64,000 nucleotides of DNA from Druceiella hillmani (GCA_039881145.1 JAYKKI010000077.1:1-64000), one strand, 5' to 3'; shown: positions 36,745-48,357, counted from the stretch's first letter. Made by a program: numbers and translations. The notes: generated by a model not told the origin, from the sequence alone.

Positions 36745-37517
36745 ATGAAACTGAAATGCGTTGTGACTATTATTACATAGCTCCATAAATTTGTTCAAAA
36801 AAATTGATAAGTTGGGTAAATTCGTCTTCTTTAGTGGTAAATAAAAACTACAATCTACAGATATGATCGTTTCCTCGTCCTCATTCCTATTAAAGAGGTG
36901 ATGAATTTTCCAAACGAAGGTCCTTCTTTTATAATCTTCCAAAAAAGAATTAACTAACCAGAGACGCTTAAGAATGAAGTATAACATGAAGCAAAAAAGG
37001 ATTATTTCCAAATCATATAAAATTCCACGGATTGTATCGATCACAAAATTCAAAAAAATACGTGATGTATAAAGTGATAAATGTGAAACATAAAAAAATA
37101 TTCCGATCGAGAAAATGTTATAAAACACTACGATAAAAAATACCAAATTGTGACGTATTTTGTCCCTTTTATTCAAATCACACTGATAAATTGGTTCAAA
37201 AAATTCATCTATCACATAAGTGCTGTTTAAAACTTCACGAAACAGATTTTCTGCAATGAATATGTCTGCGAGCAATTTATATAATTTTATATATCAAATA
37301 ATTCGTAAAGGGCGTAAAAGAAATACGGTGTAGAATGTGTTACCGCTCGCAAAATCAAAAATATATAAACAACAATCGAACTGTACAATTGTTTTAGCCT
37401 TTTATTTAGTTTCGTCTCTTCAGTGACGTCACTACCCGCACCGAGAACTGATCGCAGTGCCAGAATTAGCCATAACGTATCAGAAAAACGTTTTTTATTT
37501 GCATTACTGGTAGACAT

Positions 37518-39004
37518 ATTATTTATTGCAATTCTAATAATTACGCTTTAATACGAATCAAACACAAGAGGTGAACCCGTGAAATGAGCTGAAACACGAA
37601 ATCGAACGTAATAGTGAGGCTCGCAAGTGTTACAGAAATAAATTCAAAGGTAATTGATTATTGTTTCAAATGGATATTCATTTTATACGATTTCGTTACA
37701 ATTTGAGTAATTTTTTCAACATGAATACACTGCCAGTAGTTATACTCTATTTAGGCATAAATTATAAATACCCTTACCACAACGGCATACTGAACGAAAC
37801 TCACTGTACTTTATTGTATTCAATGTATATATGAAAATGAATAAACATTGCTAGTATTAATATTGGGGATAAATAAATATTAAATATTGAAGATGAATAA
37901 TCACATTGACGTGCAATCACTATTTTTTCAAATATTTTTTGAGGAACATGTGGAGTAATAATTGAAATCTCTAACTAAAAATATTATAAAACGCATCAAC
38001 TTGAATAAATATAAAATAAGAACCTTTTAAAATGCCGAAAGCTACATTGTTTACCCAATCCGGGTAAGCCGTCGGATTTGTGTATGACTAACAAATGCAA
38101 ATACAAAGAATATATGCGAGAAGTAAGTTTAATTTTATTTGTAACTTACTAGTAAACTTACTAAATAATTATACGTTTTATTGCATGTACTCAACTAAAC
38201 ACTAATGTTCTATTTTTGTGTATTTGCTTGTGGCAAATTCTTATCAATACCCATTATTTCAATTGTATTAGAAAATACGTTGAAGGGGTTTATTCAGTAA
38301 CGACTACACTTGTTAATATTTATATTAAAAAGAATTTGTTCAAATTAAAACACGATTCTATAGCTAATAAAAAAATACATTCACAATGCCAAGTGGCATA
38401 ACACATATTTAAGTTTCCTGATGTTTATTATTTTATAAATTGTACTTTTTAATTGGTGGAATGGCTGAAGGAAAGAGTATTGTTATTTTAAAGTAATGTT
38501 TAAGCGACAAATGTTCCCTTCCTTTTCTAAATGAAAAAAAAAGATTAATAACGTGCTGATAAATATATCCTTCCGTGATTTATCTCTATTTAAATAAAAC
38601 TTATTTTTATACATTACGTTGACATGTTGACGCATTTATCGATGACTTTTCTTAGAAAAATAGAAATGTATCTAGATGACACAAATAAATTAAACTTTTA
38701 TACATCGTCTTTATTTAAAATTTGCACGAGCGTAAAAATCTGAAGTTGTCAATTTTAGAATTGACAAACCCGTTTTCAAAACTGTTAATTTTTTTTCATT
38801 TTAAAAATTATTGTTTTGAACTGCGAACCTGTTTCTATCGTAACGTTGAATAAACAAGGTGGAAATTATTGAGTAAGAAATTTTGAGTAAACTAATTAAA
38901 CCTAGCCCAACTTTTCTAATTTTCGACGAGTATATTTTGCAATACGCTTCAGGAAGGTTTTTTTAAATCTCAAAACGCCCAGTTTTAACCAAAGTAATAA
39001 ATAG
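37518..39004. other. Region upstream of Gr-B, no gene seen
   Basis: AT-rich. It should contain the Gr-B promoter, but no core elements can be assigned. Nothing else is recognisable. Confidence 0.5.
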
Positions 39005-39240
39005 GAATAATAATAATTCTTTATTTGCAACAAATAAAATCAAGGAGTTAAAAAAATTAACAACTTTAAAATCTATCTACTCATAGCTGACTCCATCATC
39101 ACTATTGTCATTTGTCTTCTTCTCTTCAGTAAACTTTACGGAGACTGCTCGTGTCCGGTACTACGAGGAGGTCACTAATTTAAAATCAGAGCAGTCCAGC
39201 AATTAAGTGTGGCATATCACTGTTGTATATAGAGGGAGTG
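39005..39240 (-). mobile_element. Probable 3' end of a non-LTR element
   Basis: On the minus strand the block ends TTGTTGCAAATAAAGAATTA followed by TTATTATT. A stop and then a TTGCAAATAAAG-type signal and simple-repeat tail are common at insect LINE 3' ends. Upstream, a short frame YRTRAVSVKFTEEKKTND runs to a stop. No diagnostic domain is present, so the clade cannot be given. Confidence 0.4.

Positions 39241-39245
<5 letters not shown>

Positions 39246-39298
<53 letters not shown>
39246..39298. repeat. (TA)n microsatellite
   Basis: A TA array of about 50 bp immediately beside the putative LINE end. Confidence 0.96.
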
Positions 39299-39299
<1 letters not shown>

Positions 39300-39419
39300 C
39301 CAGTACCACTAGAGAGTTTGACCTAAACATGCCTCAAAAGTTCATCTTCCAATTCCATTGGGGCCATGAAAGCTGTGCTTTCTAAACAACTACCGGAAGA
39401 CAATAAATCTCGCATCACT

Positions 39420-40760
39420 GGCAATAAGAGGTATTGAAATTTATTTTTTGCGAATTATAAATATGAACAAGCGTCGGTTCCATAAGAGAATATGAAACTG
39501 GTCACACTTCGAAAAATGTTTAATAAAACGGTTCGAAATAAAGAAACAATGTGCATCTATTTTCTCTGATTTGCTGGATTATAAATAAAATCGTAACGTA
39601 AAAGTCAATCAAATCACACGAACAACAGTTAAATCGTGGCTGTCAATATTTCCAACAGAAATTAATATATCGACATGGATAAAAGAAAAAGACGAACTGG
39701 CTGGTCATATTGCAGTTATGTGGGACTTAGCTCAGCATATTTGTGTAACTGGACAGAATCTAAACTTATCTGTAATAATAAGATACAGAAGCCCGAAAAA
39801 TTTAAACGAAATGAATAATTTTCCTCATAAGGAGGAAAAATTAATTAGGCTATGAAAAATCCTCCATCTTCATCAAATAGTTGTTTTGGAAACGATTGTG
39901 ACGTTTGTATCAGCAGTCACCTTCAAAAATCATATCTTAAACCCTGTATCTATCTTACAGTTAAACGGAAAACTACACCGAGATGCTATTGATAATTTCC
40001 CTAATTTGAAGTAAAATAACAGACGTTTTGGACATCCCCCAAATTCTATGAACAAGTTTTAGAAACGAGACGAAATCATCAAAGTACGCCATATTTTGTT
40101 CATCAAAGCACGTTAATTTGAAGATATTAATTATCTAGGAAAATTATAACGTCACAGAATATAAAGTATTTATTATATAATTAATCACATAAAATACTAA
40201 TAAAATAGCAACATCTGATTTTATAAATCCTTTAAAAAACACTAATTTACTAAATTATATTATGTTTACCTACTTATTAGTAAAATTGACATAGTACTCT
40301 ATAATTACCGTGATAAAATTATTTTTCCTGTTTAAAATAAAGCGTCTAAAATTTGAATATAAAACCATTATATGCCATTTACCAGACATTTAGGCAGTAT
40401 ATAAGAAGATTATAGAACATTATTATGGGAAAAGTATGCCATCTGATATAGAACCGTACGTCAAACAATGAGGAGATACCAGCCTAATACCACCACACAT
40501 AAACTTAGTATCGATGCGAATTACTGTAGCTTCAATTTGCTAATTCGACCGGTTTAATCATGAACTATCATAGGTTGGTTGACAGAAGCTGGAACACCAA
40601 AACAAAAATTCATTCTAACATTTTGAATTCCTAAAACACTATACATTAATTCATATAACACTATATCGAAAACTATACTGAAAGATCAAGGTACCAACTC
40701 CACTGCAGATTTTTCAAGAAAATTTATCAATTTTGAAAACCTAAGTAAATATGGTCATCA
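39420..40760 (+). pseudogene. Ty3/Gypsy integrase relic, heavily decayed
   Basis: Two integrase landmarks are visible. At about 40397-40475, YKKIIEHYYGKSMPSDIEPY followed by VKQ and QPNTTTHKL resembles the H2C2 zinc-binding end (YxxIxxxYYWxxMxxDIxxYV..C..CQ.NKTTT). SMRITVAS (about 40510) then resembles the MxITTTA start of the core. At about 40681-40740, KDQGTNSTADFSRKF matches the second catalytic-Asp block (DQGTxFxxxxF). Stops and frame changes are frequent and the cysteines are lost. 39420-40380 may hold earlier pol sequence, but I recognise no motif there. Confidence 0.55.
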
Positions 40761-40879
40761 TCTATAACCAAAAGATATTCTTGAACGAAGTGTTTCATAA
40801 CTCAAACAATACCATAAATTTTTACGTGAGTATTAATCAAACTGACCGTATTTTAAAACTAAGTTAGCATGTAATGGTA

Positions 40880-41640
40880 TAGCTTCACTTACCGTACTTA
40901 CCAAGCGGGGAAGGCTACACACACGATAATTAAACAAGAGAATGCCAAATAATAGCCAACATGCGGTAAATAATAGATACATCCCACGTATCGCAACTCC
41001 TCGGTACGGGCAGCAGAACCATAACCCAGCGCAGCACACAGAGAGCTCCTTCTCTGCACCCTACGATGGAGAAATAGGAAGTCTGCAGCCCGCGCATCGC
41101 AACGTCTCGGTTTGAGCAACGGAACCGGGAAGTAGAAATGGACAGAAAAGATTGAGTGAATAAAATGAACTTATTCACTAATATTCTTTGACTGAATAGG
41201 TTAAAAAATCATAATTATGTCATTCTTTAGTTCGTTTAACCAAAAATCACTACAAATTAAAATTCTGTCCTAACATGCCCCATATCCTATACATCAACTT
41301 GACGTTTACGGATTATGACATATAAATAATCGGAAAAAGAAAGACGCAATTTGTTGGCTACAAAAGAATTAATTATCGCTGAAATAAAACGTAAAACACT
41401 TTTTATTTGTTCTAATTAAGTGCAAACAAAATATTGCACATAACTATTTTTAACACACCCAATACTTGCCCGGAACATACGGTGCTCACCCGGAGTGGCT
41501 ATTTGACAAGCCGCTAACGTACGCACACAAGCTCACGCTAGCCGTACGAAACCGCTATAAACAGATTCTCTTCATTCAATTTACCGAACAGCTGATAATA
41601 TTGTTATTTCACTGTTCCGCGCCATTACGTGCCTAAATAT
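40880..41640. other. GC-richer blocks, possible LTR remains next to the Gypsy relic
   Basis: 40900-41160 is GC-rich and contains a degenerate repeat about 107 bp apart: CGTATCGCAACTCCTCGGTA near 40987 and CGCATCGCAACGTCTCGGTT near 41094, each followed by a GCARC(A/G)GAACC-like phrase. 41460-41640 is also GC-rich, with CCGCTATAAACAG then CTTCATTCAA, a TATA-like and initiator-like pair. This is compatible with decayed LTRs, but no matching pair was established. Overlapping minus-strand frames at 40833-41178 are not convincing genes. Confidence 0.3.
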
Positions 41641-42039
41641 TGAATTCAATTTATTTGTTAAATGACATGGAACATATCACATGACTTAAACAGTTTGTAA
41701 AATATTGCATAGAAATGTTGTAAACTTTCAATTAAATTTTATTCACTATGATGTTCACTGAAAAATTGCTTCACTTTGTTTCATTAGCCTTAAATGTGTA
41801 ATATTAACCGTCTTATTGTAAACACAATCGCCCCCTACTGATTATTAAGTTAATCACATTATCGATCGTTTAAATATTTCTCTTAATCGTATTAAAATTT
41901 TGCTAATCCTTTCGCGTAAAGTTTCTTCATAAGTCGATCGATAGATACCATAAAATTAAAGTTTGAACTATAAAACGGCTAAAAATGTATATCTTCAATT
42001 ACTTCTCACCTATATATGGTGAACTATAATGCTCATTTA
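41641..42039. other. AT-rich gap, nothing seen
   Basis: No reading frame, repeat or RNA gene is recognised between the LTR-like block and the CpG-rich foldback. Confidence 0.5.
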
Positions 42040-42262
42040 CACTCACGTGCGAGCCACGAGACGAGTATGTAAACAGTAGGCTCGCGACTCGTCTCGCGTC
42101 TCAATTCGTGGCTCGTAGCGCTCGCCTCGGTAGCGGTTTTTTGGCACGAGTCGAAGGGGCTCGCGAGGGACGCGCGCGTGATGTATACACTCGCGCGCGC
42201 ATTTCATTCGGTTACAAACCTTTTGTCGTGCCGGTTGTGACACTAAACGCGCCGCGCCTTTT
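42040..42262. repeat. CpG-rich foldback element, possibly a DNA-transposon end or MITE
   Basis: In otherwise AT-rich DNA this block is packed with CG dinucleotides (GCGAGCCACGAGACGAG, GACTCGTCTCGCGTCTC, GACGCGCGCGTGATG). GCGAGCCACGAGACGAGT near 42050 pairs imperfectly with ACTCGTCTCGCG and GTGGCTCGT further right (to about 42118), so it can fold back. No transposase frame is seen. Confidence 0.5.
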
Positions 42263-43201
42263 GCATAAATAACTATATACAATAAAATATTTAAAAAAAC
42301 CGTAACTATTTGCAGCCTGGAAATATTATATTCACGCTATTGTCTATTAGTCTATCGGTATAAAAATATTGATCTATTTGGTATAAAACTTCCGTGCTAT
42401 ATTAGCTTATAGTTTTCGCATTGCCATAGATTACTCGTATATAGTATATATGTTGTATAATTATCGAGATATAATTAAGAACGCCAACGTAGTCGAATAA
42501 AATGTTACTCATGTAGGCGCTTTTATGACAAACGTTGGGAAAAAATTATATACAAAATTATTGTCATAAATGAGCCATTGCAATACCTGGTAATACCAAA
42601 CGTGGTTTGTGTCCATGACTAGATGCCAATTGCTACTTTTTTACAAAATTTTATTTCGAAAAGTAGCGTCTAAAAAATAATTTTCCTTATTAATAAACAA
42701 ATCGTACTTCTCATTGACCATATTTTCTTGGATACAAAGCTAGATTAGTGCAGTTTGTTTATTACCTTTACTAATTAATTAGTAGAATATTGTCTGATGG
42801 GGAACTGTATAAAATGGTTTTGACGAGAGATCCGCAATGAATATTTTATCTTCGCTTGCGTACATTACCAAACCGTAATGCGGTCACAAGTTTTTTTTAA
42901 TTTCAAGTCACATTAAACTATTACTTTGTAATAGTATTTCTTTGCAAATCATCCCGTTCAGATTTGGGAGAAACCGTTTACTTAATTTTTTTTTTCTTTC
43001 ACTACCATAGTCTGGACTTTTTTCTCCATCTCGGTAGATCATCATTCATGGTCTTCAAAGCACATATGTTCCGAAGGAGTAACGTTCTTATTTTTTGCTC
43101 GAGTACAAATTACACAATATTTATTTTGAACATTATGATAATAGTATTTTTTTTGTTATTGTTTACACTATGGTGATAGTAATTTTTTTGTATATAGTTT
43201 T
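42263..43201. other. Gene-poor stretch upstream of the small two-exon frame
   Basis: The open frame at 42964-43176 is low-complexity hydrophobic sequence. An exon-like piece after CTACCATAG at about 43010 (WTFFSISVDHHSWSSKHI) could belong to the downstream frame, but I cannot establish a splice connection. Confidence 0.35.
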
Positions 43202-43502
43202 ATGAAATATAGTAATTTTTTTGTATCAAAGCCTAGCATAGCAATAGCATTCGAAAGAGCATTGCAATTTGTTCTATATGATCGTTTTGATCAACCCCCA
43301 TCAGCAGCTACCGTTATCGTAAGTATTACTTTTAAATTGCCAATAAACATGGCATAAATTGCCTCTGCCTTTGCAGCATGTCACAGAGTATGTTCCAAAG
43401 CGGTTTGCCACCGATCACATACCTAATTATAAAGACGACTATAAAGCTGCCAAGATATCTTTGGAACATTCAAAGCGGTTGATATGGTTTCTAAATGGCT
43501 AA
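43202..43502 (+). CDS. Unrecognised two-exon reading frame, possibly the 3' end of a larger gene
   Basis: Exon 1 (43202-43318, 39 codons from ATG) reads KPSIAIAFERALQFVLYDRF, then DQPPSAATVI, and ends at ATC|GTAAGT. A 58-nt intron with a TGCCTCTGCCTTTGCAG acceptor follows. Exon 2 (43377-43502) reads HVTEYVPKRFATDHIPNYKD, then DYKAAKISLEHSKRLIWFLN, and stops at 43500-43502. Splicing is phase 0 and the joined frame is open, with a soluble, charged, protein-like composition unlike the surrounding AT-rich DNA. I do not recognise the family. The ATG may be internal to a larger gene with upstream exons. A captured or duplicated gene fragment is equally possible. Confidence 0.45.
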
Positions 43503-44724
43503 AGCCGGGTCAGTTGACTTAAAACTAGAACTGCGGCTTCGTATTATACTGTCCTTGCTATCATGTAAACTTTTAAAAATAAATTTTGTAATACGTAAGC
43601 GGAATTTAAAATAAATGTCAATTAGAACTCCTTCGTTATCTCAGAAATTAAAGGTATATATGTCAATCTGCAATTAAAGTTTTTTCAAGTTCATTTAAGT
43701 TGGTTGAAAAAAAAAGAAAAATCTATTTTTGTTTGGCCACGTATATACATGGATACCATATTCCGAAATAATAAAATCATATACCTACAATAATATTTAT
43801 GTAGCATTGAAGTGAATGGATTGCATTGAATAATTTAAAAGGACAGCTTATCATATAATATATTAATATATAATTTTTTAACATAAGGTTATTCAATTGT
43901 ATGAAGCAACGTAAAATATATTCCTTGTATTCCTTAGTGTTCATCAATTCAGACGCTGATGAGAAATTACATTTAATATTGATGAACAGATTAAAGTGCA
44001 ATGTGTTATCTAAAAGCCATAATTTTGCTTAAAAAGCTAATACTAAACTACTCATTTTAAAGCTAAACTAATCATTTTTAAACTTAAAATAAAACAAATA
44101 CAACATGTTCATCGCAAAACAAAATAAAATTTGAGCAATTTAAAAGATCGATACATATGTTAATTAATTATGAGTTATAACCAATCATACACTCTTTTCA
44201 GTCAAGTAATAATCTAATATTTTGTCTGTTAAGATAATCAATTAATATTTTTAATTGACGTGTGACTGTATTAAACTCCATTAAAACTAACAAATCGAAA
44301 TTGCTGCAATTCAGAGTTAAATTTGATTAACATCAAATAGGAAACTATTGGCAACTAATTTAGGCAACTTCTCATAATTTATTGATTAATATTTGTTTAA
44401 ATACTAAGTCGGTTTTGTAACATTCATTAGTACCTAAAATATAAAAACGTACAGTTATATAAAATTCAGTAAAATGTCTCATTTTTTTTGTCCATATAAA
44501 AGGAAAATCTATAAATTTTTTTACTATGGCAAAGACTTGGCCATGCTTGACCGTAACTAACAGATTTTTAAATAATTTAAATACCCACTTATTACGGTCG
44601 TCGCGTCGCGCTAATAGTTTGTCTATTGTAACATTATTTTACAAAAACCGAGGTTAATAACGAATGTTATAGGTAGTTTGGGTGACCAAAACGATACTTA
44701 AGCACTCTTTTATTTGTTTTATTA
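43503..44724. other. AT-rich stretch, no gene seen
   Basis: No recognisable coding or repeat family. A minus-strand open frame at 43777-44001 has no supporting features. Confidence 0.5.
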
Positions 44725-44743
44725 ATAAAATGACAAGTTAAAG

Positions 44744-44791
<48 letters not shown>

Positions 44792-44810
44792 CTTTAACTT
44801 GTCATTTTAT
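44725..44810. repeat. 86-bp perfect palindrome with a (TA)n centre
   Basis: The left arm ATAAAATGACAAGTTAAAGT plus TA (44725-44746) and its exact reverse complement (44789-44810) flank an uninterrupted (TA)n of about 42 bp. The whole unit is therefore self-complementary and could extrude a cruciform. Neither arm matches a transposon end I know. Confidence 0.97.
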
Positions 44811-44997
44811 TGTATTTTATTTTTTGTAGTTCGATGAAAGTTAGAACGATACCTACAAAACTCTAACAGCTAGTTTTAATAAATTGGAACTGTACCTATC
44901 AAAATTCTATAGGTGATTCTATGAAGTTAGAATCGTATCTAGAATGAAAAAAAAAGAAAATAAGTTGCATGGTTAGAGATAGGCAATAATATCGCCC

Positions 44998-46365
44998 ATG
45001 GAGTCGTTAGGCTGTGAGGACGAGCCACCGTGGTGTGGTCTACGCTTTGAAAAATGGAAACGGGGTCTAGAATTATATCTTATGGCGACGAGTGAGGTCT
45101 CGGTTAGCCCATCCATACGAAATAGATCTGCTCTCTTGCATATGGATGGGCTAGCCTTGCAAGAGATTTACTACAGCATACCAGATACAGCGACCGATAA
45201 CGATGACGTATTCTAAGTTGTTGTGGTAAAACTAGACAAATACTTTTCCCCCAAACACAGCCGTGCTTTTGAACGCAATTTCTTCAGACTGGTTAAACAA
45301 GAGGTAGGAGAGAAATTTGAAAAATGTCTCATCAGGCTCAGGCATCAGTGCGGTAAATGTAAGTTTGTCTCGCCTGAAGAGAATTTGATCGACCAGATAA
45401 CTGAAAAATGTGAATCAGTCGAATTGTGGAAATAAATATTGACTCTCAGGGATGACGTCACGCTTGACAAAATTATTTTTGAAGCCAATAATCTAGAACC
45501 TGTCCAACAAGATCTTATTAATTTAGATGCTTTTGGAGTCAGCAAAAATTTGCCTATAAATTAAATAAGATCTCTAAAGAAGAAATCGAATCCCGTTCCG
45601 TGTTCTCGTTTTGATGGAGGTCACTCTAGTGATAGAAAACATTGGCAAGGGGCAAAAAATTGCTGAAGTGTAGATTTGTTGGACATTTTTGGAGACATTG
45701 TAGAACCAGGACAATCAAACGTAAAAATGATCTCCCAACTCCAACCGTCAATGCTCCAAAAATGTCCAAGACGAAATCAAAACACGACGAAGAAGTAGAT
45801 TACATCTTCCGTATTGACGGTGATGGTTCCATCAAATGCTCATGTGGGGTCATGGAAATTGTAACGCTTATAGATTCAGAGTGTAAATGTAATATCATGA
45901 ACGACATTACTTGGGAGATTCTCAAGTTCAAAGGTAGTCGTGTTGAAAATCAAGTAAAGAATCCAGACAAGAATTTCATGGCTTAAGGTAGCCAACGTCC
46001 ACTCGAAATATTAGGATGTTTTGATTCGACTGTAATGATAAAAAATGGGCCCAGGTTAGACAAAGCAACATTTTATGTGTAAAAAATGGCACTAGAAATT
46101 TCTCGAAAAAGAAACTCTCGGAAACAAATTTGAGAATAGGTCTAGATGATAGTCGAAGGTGCGTTTTCCAAAATCTACTATTCAAATTGGAAAAAAGGTT
46201 TACGTTAAAATATGTAAAAAGAAAATAAACTCTCTACTACTTTTGACAGTGCACCGCACACAGTGATTATTAAAGAAGGGGGTGATATAGAACTGGAAAA
46301 CGACAATAGTGGACAGCGACTATGGAGAAACGTGGTGCACCTGAAATGTGTTGAAGGATGGTGGG
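44998..46365 (+). pseudogene. Ty3/Gypsy gag-pol relic with large internal deletion
   Basis: Gag starts near 44998 and reads FEKWKRGLELYLMATSE, ALLHMDGLALQEIYYSI, KLDKYFSPKHSRAFERNFFR, then RLRHQCGKCKF and LIDQITEKCES, with in-frame stops at 45214 and 45433. This is the gag type found beside K02A2.6-like pol genes. After a frame change come zinc knuckles (CSRFDGGHSSDRKH; KCRFVGHFWRHCRT) at about 45605-45710. Next is a protease, IVTLIDSECKCNIM (about 45863), where the catalytic DSG has become DSE. The sequence then jumps to APHTVIIKEGGDIELENDNS and GQRLWRNVVHLKCVEG (46249-46358), the pol C-terminus, so RT, RNase H and integrase are gone. No LTR pair was identified. Confidence 0.85.
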
Positions 46366-46399
46366 AAGATTGTGCAGATTGTTAAAGACAGATATAGTA

Positions 46400-46426
46400 T
46401 ATACATATATATATATATATATATTG
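46400..46426. repeat. Short (TA)n microsatellite
   Basis: A 26-bp TA array just after the Gypsy pol C-terminus. Open frames crossing it are artefacts. Confidence 0.9.
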
Positions 46427-48114
46427 TCAGTGATAGTGACAGAGTGAGAGTGACAGCCCACCGCTCAATCGTTGCCAGGGTGGGTTTACTTCCTACAAAT
46501 ATTTCGATTGGAACGCGAATGCCCTATCTCGCACACATAATATATATCTATTTATATAACATTTTTATAGTAAAACATAAAATATTGTTTATGGGACTTA
46601 CTCTACGATACGCAATTTAAAATCGTTGACATTATTTGAATTGGTTTGTGAAACTGCAAATTTGTAACTTAACGCTCTTTTATAGTACAATTTTACATTT
46701 GATTATAATATTTGGTTATAATATCTGTAATATTTTCACTTTTAATTCAAATTTTGTTGTATTTGTTACATTTGTTCGTAATAAGAGGAAATTATTTTAG
46801 AAATCGTTCTTGTATATTGGGTTGTAGCCGTAAACATTTCGTGGTAAGTTGAAACGTATTAATTTGAAAAACGAATATTTGTTAAAAGGTAATTAGGGAA
46901 TCAGAACTTGAAGAAGAAATGGCACAGATTTAATATGGATGCAAAGTTGTTTGTCAATATTTAAGAATAGCTCCGAATTACAAGTTTCTACAAAAGTTGT
47001 TCACTGTACCATTGATAGGTATATTGCATTTGCTTTCAAAATTTGCCAAATTTGTTAATTTGTACCAAATACTGCATTTGTATTAAACGAAACGTGTCAT
47101 GGAAACTTTATATGAGTTTACTAGGGTAAAAGGTAAAATATAATTATTTCTCCCAAGTTTAATCTCTGATGGCGATTCTGTGGATAATCCGGGACCACCA
47201 CCAGCCATGACAATTGAACTGATTAGTTATCTCAGAGATTATTAGTTATCTCAGAGATTAATACTATTAACCGTAATCATAATCCTCTTGATTGGTAGCA
47301 ATTAAATAGACATATATATTGATACCTCTATGAAATAGTCGAAAAAAGGCTGTGTGTCATGGCCACTACCGTCGTTTGCGGATGGACCTTCTCGAAAGCA
47401 GGTGCTCACCTAAAGGAAGATTAACATCGTTTTAACGTTCACGGAAATTATTTCTTTAGGCTAATATTTAAAAAAAATAATGATTTTTGTTAATTTATCA
47501 TTTTTGTTGATATTGTTGTTACCCTATCATTTTTTTATGTTTTTATAACGATTTAATTCGTTGGAAAAGTTAAGTGTTTATTGTAAATTGGGTATATTTG
47601 TGTTTCATGATTATTTATTTACCAGCGATTACTTTATTTCTATTAATTATTTTTTTTAAATTATTTAAGTATTTTGTTAATCAATGTACTTTGATAGCTT
47701 TTGGTCAGTAATGAAATTTTAAATAGCGATTATGAATCGGCAAAATAAATTATAGAATAAAAGAAAAATTTTAAAAAATATTAGAAAATTATAATTTTAA
47801 ATTTTTTTCACTATATGATTTTGTTGCCGATTACTAATCGTAGTTTTAAAATTTCATCACTGATCAAAGGTAACCAAACACATGTTTATTTTTCGTTACT
47901 CTTATCTAGATTATTAAATTGATTGACTAATTGCAGATAAATAATAATAGTGATAGTCACAGTGTCGAGGGACTTTGGTTTTGGTAAAACATCAAATTTT
48001 TAAATGAGCCAGTATTTTAAGAGCTAAGACTGCCAATATCCTGGAAAGTATGATAGGAAAATTGATGTTTTTCAAGCCCAAATAAAAACTAAAAGAACTA
48101 ATTCTGGATTTTCA
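46427..48114. other. Gene-free stretch with a 22-bp tandem duplication
   Basis: 46430-46540 is GC-richer (GACAGCCCACCGCTCAATCG) and could be LTR remains of the preceding Gypsy. ATTAGTTATCTCAGAGATT is repeated with a 22-bp period at about 47220-47262. The rest is AT-rich with no gene recognised. Confidence 0.5.
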
Positions 48115-48178
48115 AAGACCTAGATTGCATTAAGTCTCATAATAGGTCACTTATGAGACTTAATGCAATCTAGGTCTT
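48115..48178. repeat. Perfect inverted repeat, 28-bp arms, 8-bp loop
   Basis: Arm 48115-48142 (AAGACCTAGATTGCATTAAG then TCTCATAA) and its exact reverse complement 48151-48178 flank TAGGTCAC. Such a hairpin could act as RNA structure or be a minimal foldback. No transposon ends are recognised. Confidence 0.97.
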
Positions 48179-48357
48179 ATCGCTTATATCTGATGTAAAG
48201 TGCACCAGCGCTGAGGGTCATTTCGTTCAGCCAGAAGTTTTACAGGGTGCAGTGCTTTCGGAGTATCTGCTGTCTCGTTTGGAGATCGTCCATCTTTATT
48301 GCGATGCGCTGTCTCAAGTTCTATATATTGCTGTTTCTTATTTGCCTTACTTTATTG

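Larger units (their letters stand above)
33182..37517 (-). pseudogene. Gustatory receptor gene Gr-B, three exons, two frameshifts
   Basis: Exon 1 (37517-36745) begins MSTSNANKKRFSDTLWLILA and holds several hydrophobic segments. It needs a one-base frame change near 37280 (ALYELF to KLYKLLADIFIAENLF) and ends NNSHNAFQFH. The phase-0 donor CAT|GTCAGT is inferred; CA|GTAAGA three bases on would break the frame. Exon 2 (35402-35208, 65 codons) follows TCTTTCAG, reads MIQGEFIITA...LLCEKLYLKVEKTKIYG...FNQVVLFV and ends at GTT|GTAAAT. Exon 3 (33348-33182) follows AG at 33350-33349, reads QSRKQLATLTEIIATSKMG, loses one base, then SLLQMIDLRKSLLFS and SFIVTYSIVIIQF before TGA. The total of about 375 residues is the normal Gr length. 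Exon 3 is the inverted-repeat partner of Gr-D. An antisense LINE fragment sits in intron 2. Two frameshifts argue for a pseudogene. Confidence 0.8.

Noticed and set aside
40833..41178. Three overlapping minus-strand frames in a GC-rich block
   Set aside because: Overlap in different frames and an internal repeat point to GC-rich LTR-like DNA, not a gene.
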